DNA of 64,000 nt from an uncultured Nitrospira sp. (GCA_902500995.1 CABVSR010000017.1:1-64000), one strand, 5' to 3'; counted from the first letter of the stretch, positions 17,138 through 25,819 are shown. Notes: generated by a model from the letters alone, not told the origin. Numbers and translations: made by a program.

Positions 17138-17578
17138 ATGATCGCCGTCCTCTTGTTTCTCTGTCTGATAAGTCCCATGGTGGGCCTCACGTCCCGAGCC
17201 CTCGCCGCCGGAGACCAGCCTCCGCCTTCGACAACCGAGAAGATGATACGAGACACGAAGGAAGCCGTGGAATCGACGAAACAGTACACGCTGCAACAGA
17301 AGGAAAGCTTTCAAAAGACGGTCCAAGCCGAGCTGGCTGAGATGCAAGCCAAAATCACGGAACTCCAGACGAAGACCAGCGCCGCCTCCGTGGAAGCCAG
17401 ACACGAGATGCAGAAAGCTCTCAAGGATCTGGAGCACAAAAAGGAAGAGGCCCGCAAGCAATTGGACGAAGTCAGCCGCTCGACCAGTTCGGCCTGGAGC
17501 GCGCTGAAAGACAACGTGACCGCCGCCGTGGCCGACCTCAAGCAAAGCTATAAGGAGACGGTGTCGAAACTGCCTTGA
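17138..17578 (+). CDS. Secreted coiled-coil protein of unknown function
   Basis: A 146-residue protein with a signal peptide (cleavage likely after SRALAA, about residue 24). The rest is almost entirely charged heptad-type helix, with Lys, Glu, Gln and Ala prevalent. GGAGG precedes the ATG by a normal distance. It is transcribed away from the HDOD gene. It resembles periplasmic apolipoprotein-like or phasin-like helical proteins, but I do not recognise a family. Confidence 0.7.
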   Translation: MIAVLLFLCLISPMVGLTSRALAAGDQPPPSTTEKMIRDTKEAVESTKQYTLQQKESFQKTVQAELAEMQAKITELQTKTSAASVEARHEMQKALKDLEHKKEEARKQLDEVSRSTSSAWSALKDNVTAAVADLKQSYKETVSKLP

Positions 17579-17704
17579 GGAGATCGCGCGCCTGCGATGG
17601 ACGATCGCTCTTTTCGCCGTCGATGGATCCGCCCCGATCTGTTCAAGCGGGGCAAGAATAGGATAAGGTGCCTGGACAGACAGGACCAACACCGGACGCA
17701 GCCT

Positions 17705-18625
17705 ATGCCGCTCAAATTTGCCCTCTATCCAGGGTGCGCCGCCAAGGGCGCGACGCCTGAACTCTATCAATCCACCATGGCCATCGTCGGCCGCCTGGGT
17801 CTCGAGGTAGTCGAACTTCAGGCCTCGTCCTGCTGCGGAGCGGGCGTCATCGGGGAAGCCGATCCCGATCTCGCCCTGGCCTTAAACGCCCGCACCTTTG
17901 CGCAGGCCGAGCGGATGGGGCTGGACATCATGACCATTTGCGGCACCTGCCAGGGTGTGATGAGCGCGGCCAATCGGCGATTGAAACAGGAGCCGGCCAC
18001 ACTCGAACGGGTGAACAGCATTCTCGCGCAGGACGGCATCAGCTACGGCGGCGGCGTGCAGGTGAAACATCTGCTCTGGATCGCCGTGCGCGATCTCGGC
18101 CTCGGCCGTGTGGCGGACACGGTCCGGTCGCCGTTTCGCGAGTTTCGCATCGCTCCGTTCTACGGCTGTTACATGCTGCGCCCGTCGTGGGAACTGGGCT
18201 TCGATGATCCGGAAAATCCCAGTTCGCTGGAAAAAATCATTCGCGCCGTCGGTGGAGAGCCGGTCGCCTATGCGGGCAGGACGAAGTGTTGTGGATTCCC
18301 CATCCTTCTGGAGAAGGAGGCCATCGCGGTGGCCATGGCGGGGACCAATATGAAAGACGCGCGCGACCATGGAGCCGATTTCATCGTGACGCCTTGCCCG
18401 CTCTGCCACATGAGCCTGGACATCTATCAGGAGCGCGCGGGGCGGGCGGTCAAGACCGACCTGAACCTCCCCATTCTGCACCTGCCGCAATTGCTCGGCC
18501 TCGCCATGGGCCTGCCTGCGCAAGACCTGGGCCTCTCGCGCCATTTGATTTCAGTCGATCGGATTGTGACTCGTTTGCAGACCACGGACCGTCATTCATC
18601 TTTACCCGCGGAGCCCACGACATGA
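17705..18625 (+). CDS. HdrB-like CCG-domain protein (SdhE-type candidate)
   Basis: A 306-residue protein with two cysteine-rich CCG modules. The first has YPGCAAKG, SSCCGAG and ICGTCQG. The second has YGCYMLRP, TKCCGFPI and TPCPLCHMS. This is the heterodisulfide-reductase subunit B fold, found in HdrB, in SdhE of type-E succinate:quinone reductases, and in LutA/GlpC relatives. It binds iron-sulfur clusters involved in disulfide or quinone chemistry. Because the window also holds an SdhB with the type-E cysteine pattern, a role as SdhE is attractive but inferred. The ATG at 17705 begins the homology. The stop overlaps the cupin start (ATGA). Confidence 0.82.
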   Translation: MPLKFALYPGCAAKGATPELYQSTMAIVGRLGLEVVELQASSCCGAGVIGEADPDLALALNARTFAQAERMGLDIMTICGTCQGVMSAANRRLKQEPATLERVNSILAQDGISYGGGVQVKHLLWIAVRDLGLGRVADTVRSPFREFRIAPFYGCYMLRPSWELGFDDPENPSSLEKIIRAVGGEPVAYAGRTKCCGFPILLEKEAIAVAMAGTNMKDARDHGADFIVTPCPLCHMSLDIYQERAGRAVKTDLNLPILHLPQLLGLAMGLPAQDLGLSRHLISVDRIVTRLQTTDRHSSLPAEPTT

Positions 18626-18939
18626 AGGTCATCGCCCTCTCGGACGTTCAGCAATTCAGCCCGGAGAAAATGAAAAAAAATAACCTCTTCGAGACGCCGC
18701 GGTTTTTTTGCGATGTCTACTGCTTCGAACCGGGACAGGAACAGAAGGGGCATATTCACGGCGAGCAGGACAAGGTCTACCTCGTGTTGGAAGGCGAAGG
18801 CACATTCCTGGTCGGGTCGGAATCACAGATACTGAGAGCAGGGCAGGGCACGATGGCCGCGGCGGGCGAGACACATGGCGTGAAGAATCACACGGCGCAG
18901 CGCTTGAAAGTGCTCGTGTTTGTCGCGCCCAACCCCTGA
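18622..18939 (+). CDS. Small cupin-domain protein
   Basis: A 105-residue single-domain cupin. GHIHGEQDKVYLVLEGEG gives the first metal-binding motif with two histidines and a glutamate region, and GETHGVKN gives the second-motif histidine. It starts inside the stop of the CCG gene (ATGA overlap), so the two are translationally coupled. An A8 run at about 18672-18679 early in the gene does not break the frame. Function is unknown; a metal-dependent sensor or small dioxygenase is possible. Confidence 0.8.
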   Translation: MKVIALSDVQQFSPEKMKKNNLFETPRFFCDVYCFEPGQEQKGHIHGEQDKVYLVLEGEGTFLVGSESQILRAGQGTMAAAGETHGVKNHTAQRLKVLVFVAPNP

Positions 18940-18941
18940 GG

Positions 18942-19700
18942 CTATCGAATTCCCAGCGGTGCGGTGACCGTAATGGCTCCCGCAAGATCTCCTTCGCGGT
19001 GCCCTTCCTTGGGATAGCCGGAGATATCAAGGTCGCCTTTCGGTTCACCGTGGCAAGTCAGACAGTCCTTGGCATAATAAATCGGCATGACCACCCGCAA
19101 TGTGTGCCCTTCCTCGGTCAACTCGCTCACAAAGGCCTCGGCCCGCGGCCTGGCGGACAGCCATTTCAGCACCGATGCTTCGTACTCGTCCGGCTCGTTC
19201 TTCGGGTTGCGCGCGTCGAGCGCGGTCTGCTTGAGTCGAACATGCGAAGATTTGGAGAACCGCGCCGAGGCTTGACTGCCCCAGGTCGCCGGAATGAAGT
19301 TCTTGTATCCGATCCCGCGCTGATTGATGACGACCTGCGCATCCCGCACCACCTCGCGGCTGGCCAGCACCAGCGCAGGTAACAGCTCCTTGGCCAGCGG
19401 CGGAATCACGATCGACGCCGGAGCGGCCGGCAACGCAGTCAGATCGATCCCTGTCTTGACGCGAAACTCTTGCACCAACTGCTGTTCGAAGAGGTGCGGG
19501 GTGAATCCCTTGTCGCCCTTGTGCGGATTGTCGATCAAGGTCTGATTTCGCTCGATCACCGCTCGACCGGACTCGAGCAGCGTGGCCAAGAGCCGCGCCG
19601 TTTCTTCGACTTCAGCCCGCTGGACCGCCCAGGTCGATAACGGCTGAAGCAGGATCGACAGGATCATCACGATCACCCCCACCGGTGTGCGACTGTTCAT
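18942..19700 (-). CDS. DUF3365 (Tll0287-like) periplasmic c-type haem protein
   Basis: A 252-residue protein with a signal peptide (MNSRTPVGVIVMILSILLQP, cleavage near WAVQRA) and a Tll0287-like/DUF3365 domain. A CxxCH haem c motif, CLTCHGEPKGD, lies near the C-terminus. Such domains bind one c-type haem and are found as redox or gas sensors, alone or in membrane kinases. AAAGGAG precedes the ATG at 19700. It lies 20 nt after the solute-binding lipoprotein gene on the same strand and ends 2 bp from the convergent cupin gene. Confidence 0.85.
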   Translation of the reverse strand: MNSRTPVGVIVMILSILLQPLSTWAVQRAEVEETARLLATLLESGRAVIERNQTLIDNPHKGDKGFTPHLFEQQLVQEFRVKTGIDLTALPAAPASIVIPPLAKELLPALVLASREVVRDAQVVINQRGIGYKNFIPATWGSQASARFSKSSHVRLKQTALDARNPKNEPDEYEASVLKWLSARPRAEAFVSELTEEGHTLRVVMPIYYAKDCLTCHGEPKGDLDISGYPKEGHREGDLAGAITVTAPLGIR

Positions 19701-19720
19701 GCCATGCTCCTTTCTGCTCC

Positions 19721-20782
19721 TCACGACGCCGGCTTGAGGCGGCACGATCCCTGAACATAGTGGGCCGCCATTTTTTCTACATCGAAGGGCAATCCTTCCA
19801 GGGAAGCCCGGCGTGGAAAGGCATAGTCCTCGTCGAGCCACTTCGACCGCATCGCCTGAAGCCGTCCCGATTCGTCCAGTTTCAACAGCAAGTCATTGAC
19901 GAGCCACCGCAACCGGTAGCTGTCCTCCGCCACCACGACGCCGTAATCGGCTTTGGTCAGGAACAGGGGAAGCCCGTTGTCACGGACGAGCGGAGACCAG
20001 TCTTTGCGGACCCGCTTGACCATGTATTCCAGCACCGGCTGCGCGCCCAGAATCACGTCGATGCGCGGCTCCGTCTGCGCATCGGCATATTCGAACGCCG
20101 CCGGCAGGGAATCGCAGACGAGTAGCCGGTTGGCGCTCAGATTCGCCTCGGCATAATAATAGGCGCTGGTTTCAGCCTGCACTGCGACCGTCAGCCCGTC
20201 CAACGCATGGCTGGTGGCCGCCAGGCGGTCAGCCGCGGGATGGCGCGCCTGTGCCCTCACATTCGCCTGCACACGGTTGAGCACGTCGGAACTGGTCGTG
20301 ATCCCGCTGATTCCGCCGCCATAAAAATACGGCAGGGAATAGGCGACGCCGGCCCTGGTCGGCGCGGGGGTATTGGTCGCCACGGCGGACACAAACCAAT
20401 CCAAGTGGCCTTCGTTCAGCAGCCGGAAGAGGTCCCTGAAGCGCACGAGATGCAGCACCGGCGTGACGGGACGGCCGCAGCGCCGGGACAACTCATCGGT
20501 CATCGCCCGGATCAGCTCGACATCGAGCCCCGTGACGCGTGCCCCTTCGTCCGTCCAGATCGTCGGAAAGACGAACGGCCGGAATGGCTCCATCGCCAGA
20601 CCGACCTGGACGCGCTCGCGCTCGCAGATGATATCCACTTTGCTGCCGGTGACCGGCCAGACCTGCTCCACCGCATCGATGAGCAGCCCGCAGCCGGACA
20701 GGAGCAGGCACAAGAGCGCCGGCCATAGCGGCTTGCGCCTTGGCGGACGGATCAAAATCGCACCCCTGTCAGAAAGACCCAT
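19721..20782 (-). CDS. Solute-binding lipoprotein, family 3-like
   Basis: A 353-residue protein with a lipobox ending LLSGC after a basic, hydrophobic leader. It is followed by a bilobed periplasmic binding domain: RVQVGLAMEPFRPFVF near the start and VTGLDVELIRAMTDEL, as in amino-acid-type ABC binding proteins and Cache-related sensors. No ABC permease or ATPase is nearby, so it may be a receptor or an orphan binding protein. The ATG at 20782 lies within the end of the beta-barrel gene (31-bp overlap), which implies co-translation. Confidence 0.75.
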   Translation of the reverse strand: MGLSDRGAILIRPPRRKPLWPALLCLLLSGCGLLIDAVEQVWPVTGSKVDIICERERVQVGLAMEPFRPFVFPTIWTDEGARVTGLDVELIRAMTDELSRRCGRPVTPVLHLVRFRDLFRLLNEGHLDWFVSAVATNTPAPTRAGVAYSLPYFYGGGISGITTSSDVLNRVQANVRAQARHPAADRLAATSHALDGLTVAVQAETSAYYYAEANLSANRLLVCDSLPAAFEYADAQTEPRIDVILGAQPVLEYMVKRVRKDWSPLVRDNGLPLFLTKADYGVVVAEDSYRLRWLVNDLLLKLDESGRLQAMRSKWLDEDYAFPRRASLEGLPFDVEKMAAHYVQGSCRLKPAS

Positions 20783-21381
20783 TGTTGCGCCTGGCCTGCT
20801 TCTCCTCGAAAATCCACCCCGTACTGACTGTACTGCACGCTGATATCGACCGACAGACTTTGCGCGACGGGAAACCGCACTCCCACCTGGCCGCCGATCA
20901 AATGCCCGGGCGCATGGTTTCCCGGTCCGGGCAACACGCCTCCCGCAAGCAGGCCGAGATAGGGGACCGCCCGGTCTTCCAACGGTCCGAAAAGAATATG
21001 GCGGATGATGCGGCTGATCGGTCTGTGGGCCGGAAAATCCAGCAGGTCGATAAAGTTATTCCACCGGGGATTCAGGAAGAGCGAGTGCTGATCCGTGCTG
21101 AACTCCTGGGTATGGATGCTAAAGAACTGGTAGATAGCGCGCACCTCTACATTGCCGTACCGCAACGCCGTGATCCCCAACTGCACGCCGATCTCGCGAT
21201 CATCCGGCGCGAAGGTCTGTTGCCGTAGCATCACATCGACATTAAACGGGCGGATGGGGAAATCCAGCACCGCTTCTTGAGCGAGGGCCGCTCCCGGAAC
21301 CAGGAGCCACAGGCCGCCTGCGATGGACAGTAAGCACAGCAGGCCTCTCCAACGTTGGAGTATGGAATCGGCAGTCTGCAT
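20752..21381 (-). CDS. Small outer-membrane beta-barrel protein
   Basis: A 209-residue protein with a signal peptide ending ALAQEA (about residue 35). Alternating amphipathic strands follow, ending WVFLTGVRF, a C-terminal phenylalanine as recognised by the BAM complex. The size fits an 8-stranded OmpW/PagL-like barrel. It is flanked by a small secreted protein gene and by the solute-binding lipoprotein gene it overlaps. The specific family is not recognised. Confidence 0.65.
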   Translation of the reverse strand: MQTADSILQRWRGLLCLLSIAGGLWLLVPGAALAQEAVLDFPIRPFNVDVMLRQQTFAPDDREIGVQLGITALRYGNVEVRAIYQFFSIHTQEFSTDQHSLFLNPRWNNFIDLLDFPAHRPISRIIRHILFGPLEDRAVPYLGLLAGGVLPGPGNHAPGHLIGGQVGVRFPVAQSLSVDISVQYSQYGVDFRGEAGQAQQWVFLTGVRF

Positions 21382-21444
21382 GACGGATCTTCTGGTGAGC
21401 GTAGCCCAGTCTGCCTGAACGGCCGGAAAGCCGCCAGCCCCTTC

Positions 21445-21792
21445 TTACCGGGCCGGCGAAGAGGCATTGGCGGAAATACAGGACTTCATAATTTCGACCC
21501 GGCAGCGGGCGCCGGACGGGACCCCGCGAGCGGCAGCGTCGAGCAGGGCTTGCGGGAGATCCTGCGCGCGCACCGCATCGACCAGCACATGCTCAGGAAC
21601 GCTGTCCGAATCCACGCGCGTGACGCCGGGCACTCGCGCCAATTCCGCAGCGACTGTCGGGCGAGATGAGGAACAATCTGGCCCGGACAAGGAGAGCGCC
21701 ACCCGCTCGTGCAAGGTGTCGGCGTGGACAGGGCTCACCAGACATCCGCCGAACAGGAGCAAGGAGCACTGCGTCATCCCACGAAATCGCAT
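21445..21792 (-). CDS. Small secreted protein, possibly HMA-like
   Basis: About 115 residues with a signal peptide ending VSPVHADT. The mature part reads LSGPDCSSSRPTVAAELARV and continues PGVTRVDSDSVPEHVLVDAV. This resembles the beta-alpha-beta layout of heavy-metal-associated domains but without a CxxC motif; two more cysteines occur near the C-terminus. GGGAG lies 6 nt upstream of ATG 21792, favouring it over the ATG at 21798. It follows nirK but is separated from it by a strong hairpin. Function is unknown. Confidence 0.5.
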   Translation of the reverse strand: MRFRGMTQCSLLLFGGCLVSPVHADTLHERVALSLSGPDCSSSRPTVAAELARVPGVTRVDSDSVPEHVLVDAVRAQDLPQALLDAAARGVPSGARCRVEIMKSCISANASSPAR

Positions 21793-21854
21793 CGGCATCT
21801 CCCAGAAACCATGAACGTTGGATAGCTGTCTGGATCACGGTTTGATATCTCCCA

Positions 21855-21892
21855 AGGAGGGCCGGCGGTCCGCATGGACGGCCGGCCCTCCT
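21855..21892 (-). terminator. Strong hairpin after nirK
   Basis: Arms 21855-21866 and 21881-21892 are perfectly complementary (12 bp, GC-rich), and an inner GTCC/GGAC pair extends the stem. It starts 5 nt after the nirK stop on the minus strand. There is no U-run, so it may be a Rho-assisted terminator or an mRNA 3'-end stabiliser. Confidence 0.65.
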
Positions 21893-21897
21893 GACGG

Positions 21898-22899
21898 TCA
21901 GTGACCCGGCGGGGGCGTGGTCTCGTTCTTCGAGGCCGGCAACTCCCACGGCACCATCGGCATTAACGGCGCCGGTTTCGCATCCGGCCCCGCGAGCAAC
22001 ACCGCAATCGCACCGCGCAACGCGCCCGTGAGCGAATGCGTGACGAGCGGGTAGGCGCCGGCGGATTCCACCACTACGTCGAAGGTGGCCGCGCTGCCCG
22101 GACCGACCACGTAGGTCTGCACGCCTTTGAGGTTATTGGCGGGATTGCCGCTCTCGTACACGTTGTCCCAAATCTCACCGATGGGGTGGAACGAGGAGAA
22201 CTCGTTCGGTCCGGCGTTGACGAAATAGATCCGCACACGCTCTCCCGGTTTGGCGTCAAGCTTCCCCCCGCCGGTCACAAAGGGGTGATATTTGAAGATG
22301 CCCCCGTTGAACATGATCCCGTCGTACTTCCGATCAAACATAGCCTGCACGTCGTTGGGATTCTTGTAGTACTCCGATTGCACCAAGACATACTCACGAT
22401 CGGCTTTCGGCCAGACTTTGGCGTCCTTCGGATCGACGATAATCGCGCCGAACATGCCGCGCGCCACATGTTGGATCATGGGCGGGGCGCCACAGTGGTA
22501 GAAGAACAACCCTGGCTTTTTCGCCACAAAGGTGAAGCTAATGCTCTCTCCCGCATTGACCGCCCGATAATTTTTCAGGAAGTCAATTTCCGCCGCATGG
22601 AAATCCATCGCATGCGGATTCTTGTTCGTGGCGGGGTTCGTCAACGTGAAATTAATCGTATCCCCCTCCGTGACCCGCACGACGGGGCCCGGGAACTGCC
22701 CGTTGAAGGTCCAGGCGGCATACTTTTCACCGCCGCCGTCGATGACGACATCTGTCTCCACGGCGGTCATCTGGATATCGTGAGTTTTGGCCTGGACGGA
22801 GAGCGCCATACTCGCCACCATCCCCAGCGTTAACCCCAACAGCGACGCCGTCTTGCACCGACCGCGTCTGTGATTACTCTTCCATGCCTGTTCTTGCAT
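21898..22899 (-). CDS. nirK: Copper-containing nitrite reductase
   Basis: A 333-residue periplasmic enzyme reducing nitrite to nitric oxide. A signal peptide (about 1-37, ending SVQA) precedes two cupredoxin domains. Type-1 copper ligands are H96, C136, H144 and M149; type-2 ligands are H101, H135 and H288. Catalytic D99 and H238 are present, in PHAMDFH, FFYHCGAPPMIQH and FSSFHPIGE. The C136-H144 loop is short, as in Nitrospira-type NirK. AGGAGG precedes the ATG. A CRP-type palindrome lies upstream and a Crp/Fnr gene precedes it on the same strand, so nitrogen-oxide or redox control is likely. Confidence 0.93.
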   Translation of the reverse strand: MQEQAWKSNHRRGRCKTASLLGLTLGMVASMALSVQAKTHDIQMTAVETDVVIDGGGEKYAAWTFNGQFPGPVVRVTEGDTINFTLTNPATNKNPHAMDFHAAEIDFLKNYRAVNAGESISFTFVAKKPGLFFYHCGAPPMIQHVARGMFGAIIVDPKDAKVWPKADREYVLVQSEYYKNPNDVQAMFDRKYDGIMFNGGIFKYHPFVTGGGKLDAKPGERVRIYFVNAGPNEFSSFHPIGEIWDNVYESGNPANNLKGVQTYVVGPGSAATFDVVVESAGAYPLVTHSLTGALRGAIAVLLAGPDAKPAPLMPMVPWELPASKNETTPPPGH

Positions 22900-22996
22900 T
22901 TCTGCCTCCTATCATTCGATTGATTCACTCAGCGCCGGGGAAGGTCATTCGTTCCCTTTTTCCTATTCCCGTCCGGAATATTGCGCCTCTGCCTGC

Positions 22997-23042
22997 ACCA
23001 TACGCATGCCGAGAATAATAAAACATGACAATTGTCATGTTT
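22997..23042 (-). promoter_or_regulatory. Candidate activator-dependent nirK promoter with 22-bp palindrome
   Basis: A perfect 22-bp palindrome at 23021-23042 has the form AAACATGA-N6-TCATGTTT, the same register as the E. coli CRP consensus (AAA--TGA-N6-TCA--TTT). On the minus strand TATGGT (23002-22997) is a plausible -10 element. A start near 22990 would place the palindrome centre at -41.5, the class II activator position. The likely binder is the Crp/Fnr protein encoded next to it. The palindrome is seen; the promoter is inferred. Confidence 0.6.
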
Positions 23043-23072
23043 CGAAAGATAATGCCGCTGTCGTGAAGAAAC

Positions 23073-23828
23073 TTACGTGGAAGAGAGGAGTTTAAGCTTG
23101 GCGAGATCGCGCACGACCAGACGGGCAGCCGTTCCGGATACCAGACGATCCTTTTTGAATCGCGCCATGATGCGGATGGCGGTTTCAGTGGTCACGCCGA
23201 CCAAATTCGCCATGTCCTGGCGCGTGAGCCGGACGGTCACGCGAATGCCGTTCGGTTCCCGCACGCCGCTCCGCTCGACCAGATTGACGAGCAGCGCCGC
23301 CAGCCGTTGATCGGCCCGGTCGAGCGCCAGCACCTTGGCCTTTTCCTGCGCTTCGTTCAGGCGGTTGCCGAGATAGCGAATGACCTCCATCGCGGCATCG
23401 GGATTTGCGCGGAGCATCTTGAAATAGGCATCTTTTCTCATCCGCAGCACGCTGACATCGCCCATGGGCTGCGCAGTCCCCGGGTGATAGGCCCCGTCGA
23501 ACGTGGCCGCGTCGCAACAAAAGAGGTCACCGGGCATGAGGACTTTGAGGGTGCACTCTTTCCCGTCGAGAGACGATTTCACACACTTGACCGTGCCTTC
23601 CTTCACGATATGGAAGTACTCGGTCGGATCGCCCTCGCGAAAGATGTACTGCCCCTTGCCGTAGCGGGTTTCCGTCATCTCGTCCAGGACCTTCCGGCGA
23701 TCCTGAGCGTTGAGGATCTGGAGCAGAGGAATCTGATTCAACCCGGCGGGAGCGGCGGGTATGGATCGTTCAGCGGCGGGCTGTGTTGGCGATGTCTTTG
23801 GCCGCTTCGACAATCGAACGTACTCCAA
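23073..23828 (-). CDS. Crp/Fnr-family transcriptional regulator
   Basis: A 251-residue regulator with an N-terminal cyclic-nucleotide-binding-type barrel (about 35-150, GQYIFREGDPTEYFHIVKEG) and a C-terminal winged helix with TRQDMANLVGVTTETAIRIM. Glu and Arg in the recognition helix match those that read TGA in CRP/FNR sites. The N-terminal iron-sulfur cysteines of FNR are absent, so it is more like Dnr/Nnr or Crp. ATG 23828 overlaps the transketolase end by 59 bp; a TTG at 23744 is an alternative. It lies directly upstream of nirK. Confidence 0.88.
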   Translation of the reverse strand: MEYVRLSKRPKTSPTQPAAERSIPAAPAGLNQIPLLQILNAQDRRKVLDEMTETRYGKGQYIFREGDPTEYFHIVKEGTVKCVKSSLDGKECTLKVLMPGDLFCCDAATFDGAYHPGTAQPMGDVSVLRMRKDAYFKMLRANPDAAMEVIRYLGNRLNEAQEKAKVLALDRADQRLAALLVNLVERSGVREPNGIRVTVRLTRQDMANLVGVTTETAIRIMARFKKDRLVSGTAARLVVRDLAKLKLLSST

Positions 23829-25656
23829 TTCCGAAATGATCCACGAGCTCGTCGGGCTTTCCGCTACGCGGAATCTCCCGGACGGCCAACTTGCGCAGGG
23901 TCACGCCCTCGGAGGCCAGCGCGCTCAACACGGCGTCACCGAGGCCGCCATGGGCGTAATGGTCTTCGACGGTCAGGAAACGGCCGCCGGTGGCCCGCGC
24001 GCATTCGATCAACGTGGCCTGGTCGACGGGAACGAGACTGTACAAATCCACCACGCGGGCCGCGATGCCGGCCGCTTTCAATTGATCGTGGGCCTTGAGC
24101 GCCTCGAACAACGTGACACCGGCGGCGACAATGGTGAGCTGGTCGCCGGCGCTTTGCCGAAGCACCTTGGAGCCGCCGATCCGGAACGTCTCGTCCGCGC
24201 CATAAATGACCGGGGTCTTCGGCCGGCCGGCACGCAGGTAGACCATCCCCTTGTGGGCCGCGGCCGACTCCATCAATTTGTACATGGACATGCCATCCGA
24301 CGGGTAGAGGACGGTCACACCCGGTTGGGTGGACATCATAGCAAGGTCTTCGAGTCCCATCTGCGACGGGCCATCTTCGCCGATGCTGACACCGACGTGT
24401 GTCCCCACCAGCTTGATGTTCGACTGGCTGATCGCCGCCATGCGAATGAAATCATAGGCCCGGGTGAAGAATGCGGCGAACGTCGCGACGAAGGGTATTT
24501 TGCCGCAAGCGGCGATGCCGGCGGCAGCGCCCAGCATATTCTGCTCCGCGATGAAATTTTCGAGGAATCGGTCCGGAAACCGCTTGCCGAACTTATCGCT
24601 GTAGGTGGAATTCTTCACGTCCGCATCAAGCGCGACCACCTGCTGATTCGCCTCGCCGAGCGCCAGGAGCGCGGCGCCGAACGCTTCCCGCGTGGCCACC
24701 GAATCTCCCACCTTGTACGGAGCCGGCGCCATCGTTCCTTTGTTCGGGGAGGCCGCCTTGGAGGCCGTGGGCAATGACATCTGAGGCTGGATCGAGCTGG
24801 GTTTCAATTGACGCGTCAATTCGTCCAGCGCCTTTTGCGTTTCTTCGCCCTTCTTCAGCGGCTTGCCATGCCACTCCGGATGATTTTCCATGAACGAAAT
24901 GCCGCGCCCCTTGAAGGTTTTCGCGAGCAGGACCGTCGGCCGCCCTTTGGTCCGGGCGGCCTCGCCGAACGCCGCGACCAAGGCGCCGATATCGTGACCG
25001 TCTACCACGATGGCGTTCCAGCCGAACCCGGCCCATCGCATGCGGTAGGCCTCCATATCATGCTGCAGCATGGTCGGATCGCTTTGCCCCAGGCGGTTCA
25101 CGTCCACGATCGCGCAGAGATTGTCCAATCCCGCTTGCCGTGCCACTTCCGCCGCTTCCCAAACCGACCCCTCGACGGATTCGCCGTCACCCATCAGGAC
25201 ATACGTACGGTAGTCGGTCTTGTCGATGGATTTTGCATTGAACGCGAGACCGACCCCTGCCGGCAGCCCCTGGCCCAAGGAACCGGTCGCCATGTCCACG
25301 AAGGAGAGACGGGGAGTCGGATGGCCTTCGAGATCGGAACCGAGGGTGCGCAACTTCAACAGTTCCGCCTTCGGAAACAGCCCCGCTTCCGCCCAGGCGG
25401 CATAGAGCAACGGCGCCGCATGCCCCTTGGAAAGCACGAATCGATCACTATTCGGCAGCTTCGGGTTCTTGGGGTCATACCGCATGACCGAGAAGAACAA
25501 CACCGCCACGATGTCCGCGGCAGAGCAACAGCTGGAGGGATGGCCGCTGCCGGCTTCGCTCGTCGCCCTCACGCTCTCGATGCGGAGCGTCGTCGCCTTA
25601 TTGCCCAGGGCGGTCAGCAGATCAGGGGTTGCGGTGGAGCCAGAAGAGGAAGTCAT
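23770..25656 (-). CDS. tkt: Transketolase, short animal-like type
   Basis: A 628-residue thiamine-diphosphate enzyme of the pentose phosphate or Calvin-type carbon shuffle, moving two-carbon units between sugar phosphates. The cofactor motif GDGESVEGSVWEA ending near VDVNRLGQS is visible. The pyrimidine-binding and C-terminal domains follow, with AEQNMLGAAAGIA and GEDGPSQMGLEDLAM. The length and passages such as LDNLCAIVDVNRLGQS resemble animal transketolases rather than the longer E. coli TktA type. ATG 25656 begins the homology. It is divergent from the pyr operon and overlaps the crp start. Confidence 0.93.
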   Translation of the reverse strand: MTSSSGSTATPDLLTALGNKATTLRIESVRATSEAGSGHPSSCCSAADIVAVLFFSVMRYDPKNPKLPNSDRFVLSKGHAAPLLYAAWAEAGLFPKAELLKLRTLGSDLEGHPTPRLSFVDMATGSLGQGLPAGVGLAFNAKSIDKTDYRTYVLMGDGESVEGSVWEAAEVARQAGLDNLCAIVDVNRLGQSDPTMLQHDMEAYRMRWAGFGWNAIVVDGHDIGALVAAFGEAARTKGRPTVLLAKTFKGRGISFMENHPEWHGKPLKKGEETQKALDELTRQLKPSSIQPQMSLPTASKAASPNKGTMAPAPYKVGDSVATREAFGAALLALGEANQQVVALDADVKNSTYSDKFGKRFPDRFLENFIAEQNMLGAAAGIAACGKIPFVATFAAFFTRAYDFIRMAAISQSNIKLVGTHVGVSIGEDGPSQMGLEDLAMMSTQPGVTVLYPSDGMSMYKLMESAAAHKGMVYLRAGRPKTPVIYGADETFRIGGSKVLRQSAGDQLTIVAAGVTLFEALKAHDQLKAAGIAARVVDLYSLVPVDQATLIECARATGGRFLTVEDHYAHGGLGDAVLSALASEGVTLRKLAVREIPRSGKPDELVDHFGIGVRSIVEAAKDIANTARR

Positions 25657-25819
25657 GCGCGATCCTTTCACGAGTGGGAGCAGATGATTCTGGATGATCC
25701 GGACGATAATGAGATCGAGAGGGAGACATCGCTCTCGGTGGCACGAAGCTAACAAATGGCATGGATGGAGTCAATGAAGGCCTGGCTGTGCGGATCATGC
25801 CTCCCGCAGCAGGGAATTC

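Noticed and set aside
18672-18679. A8 run in the cupin gene as a programmed frameshift
   Set aside because: The reading frame continues normally through a complete cupin domain, so no frameshift is needed.
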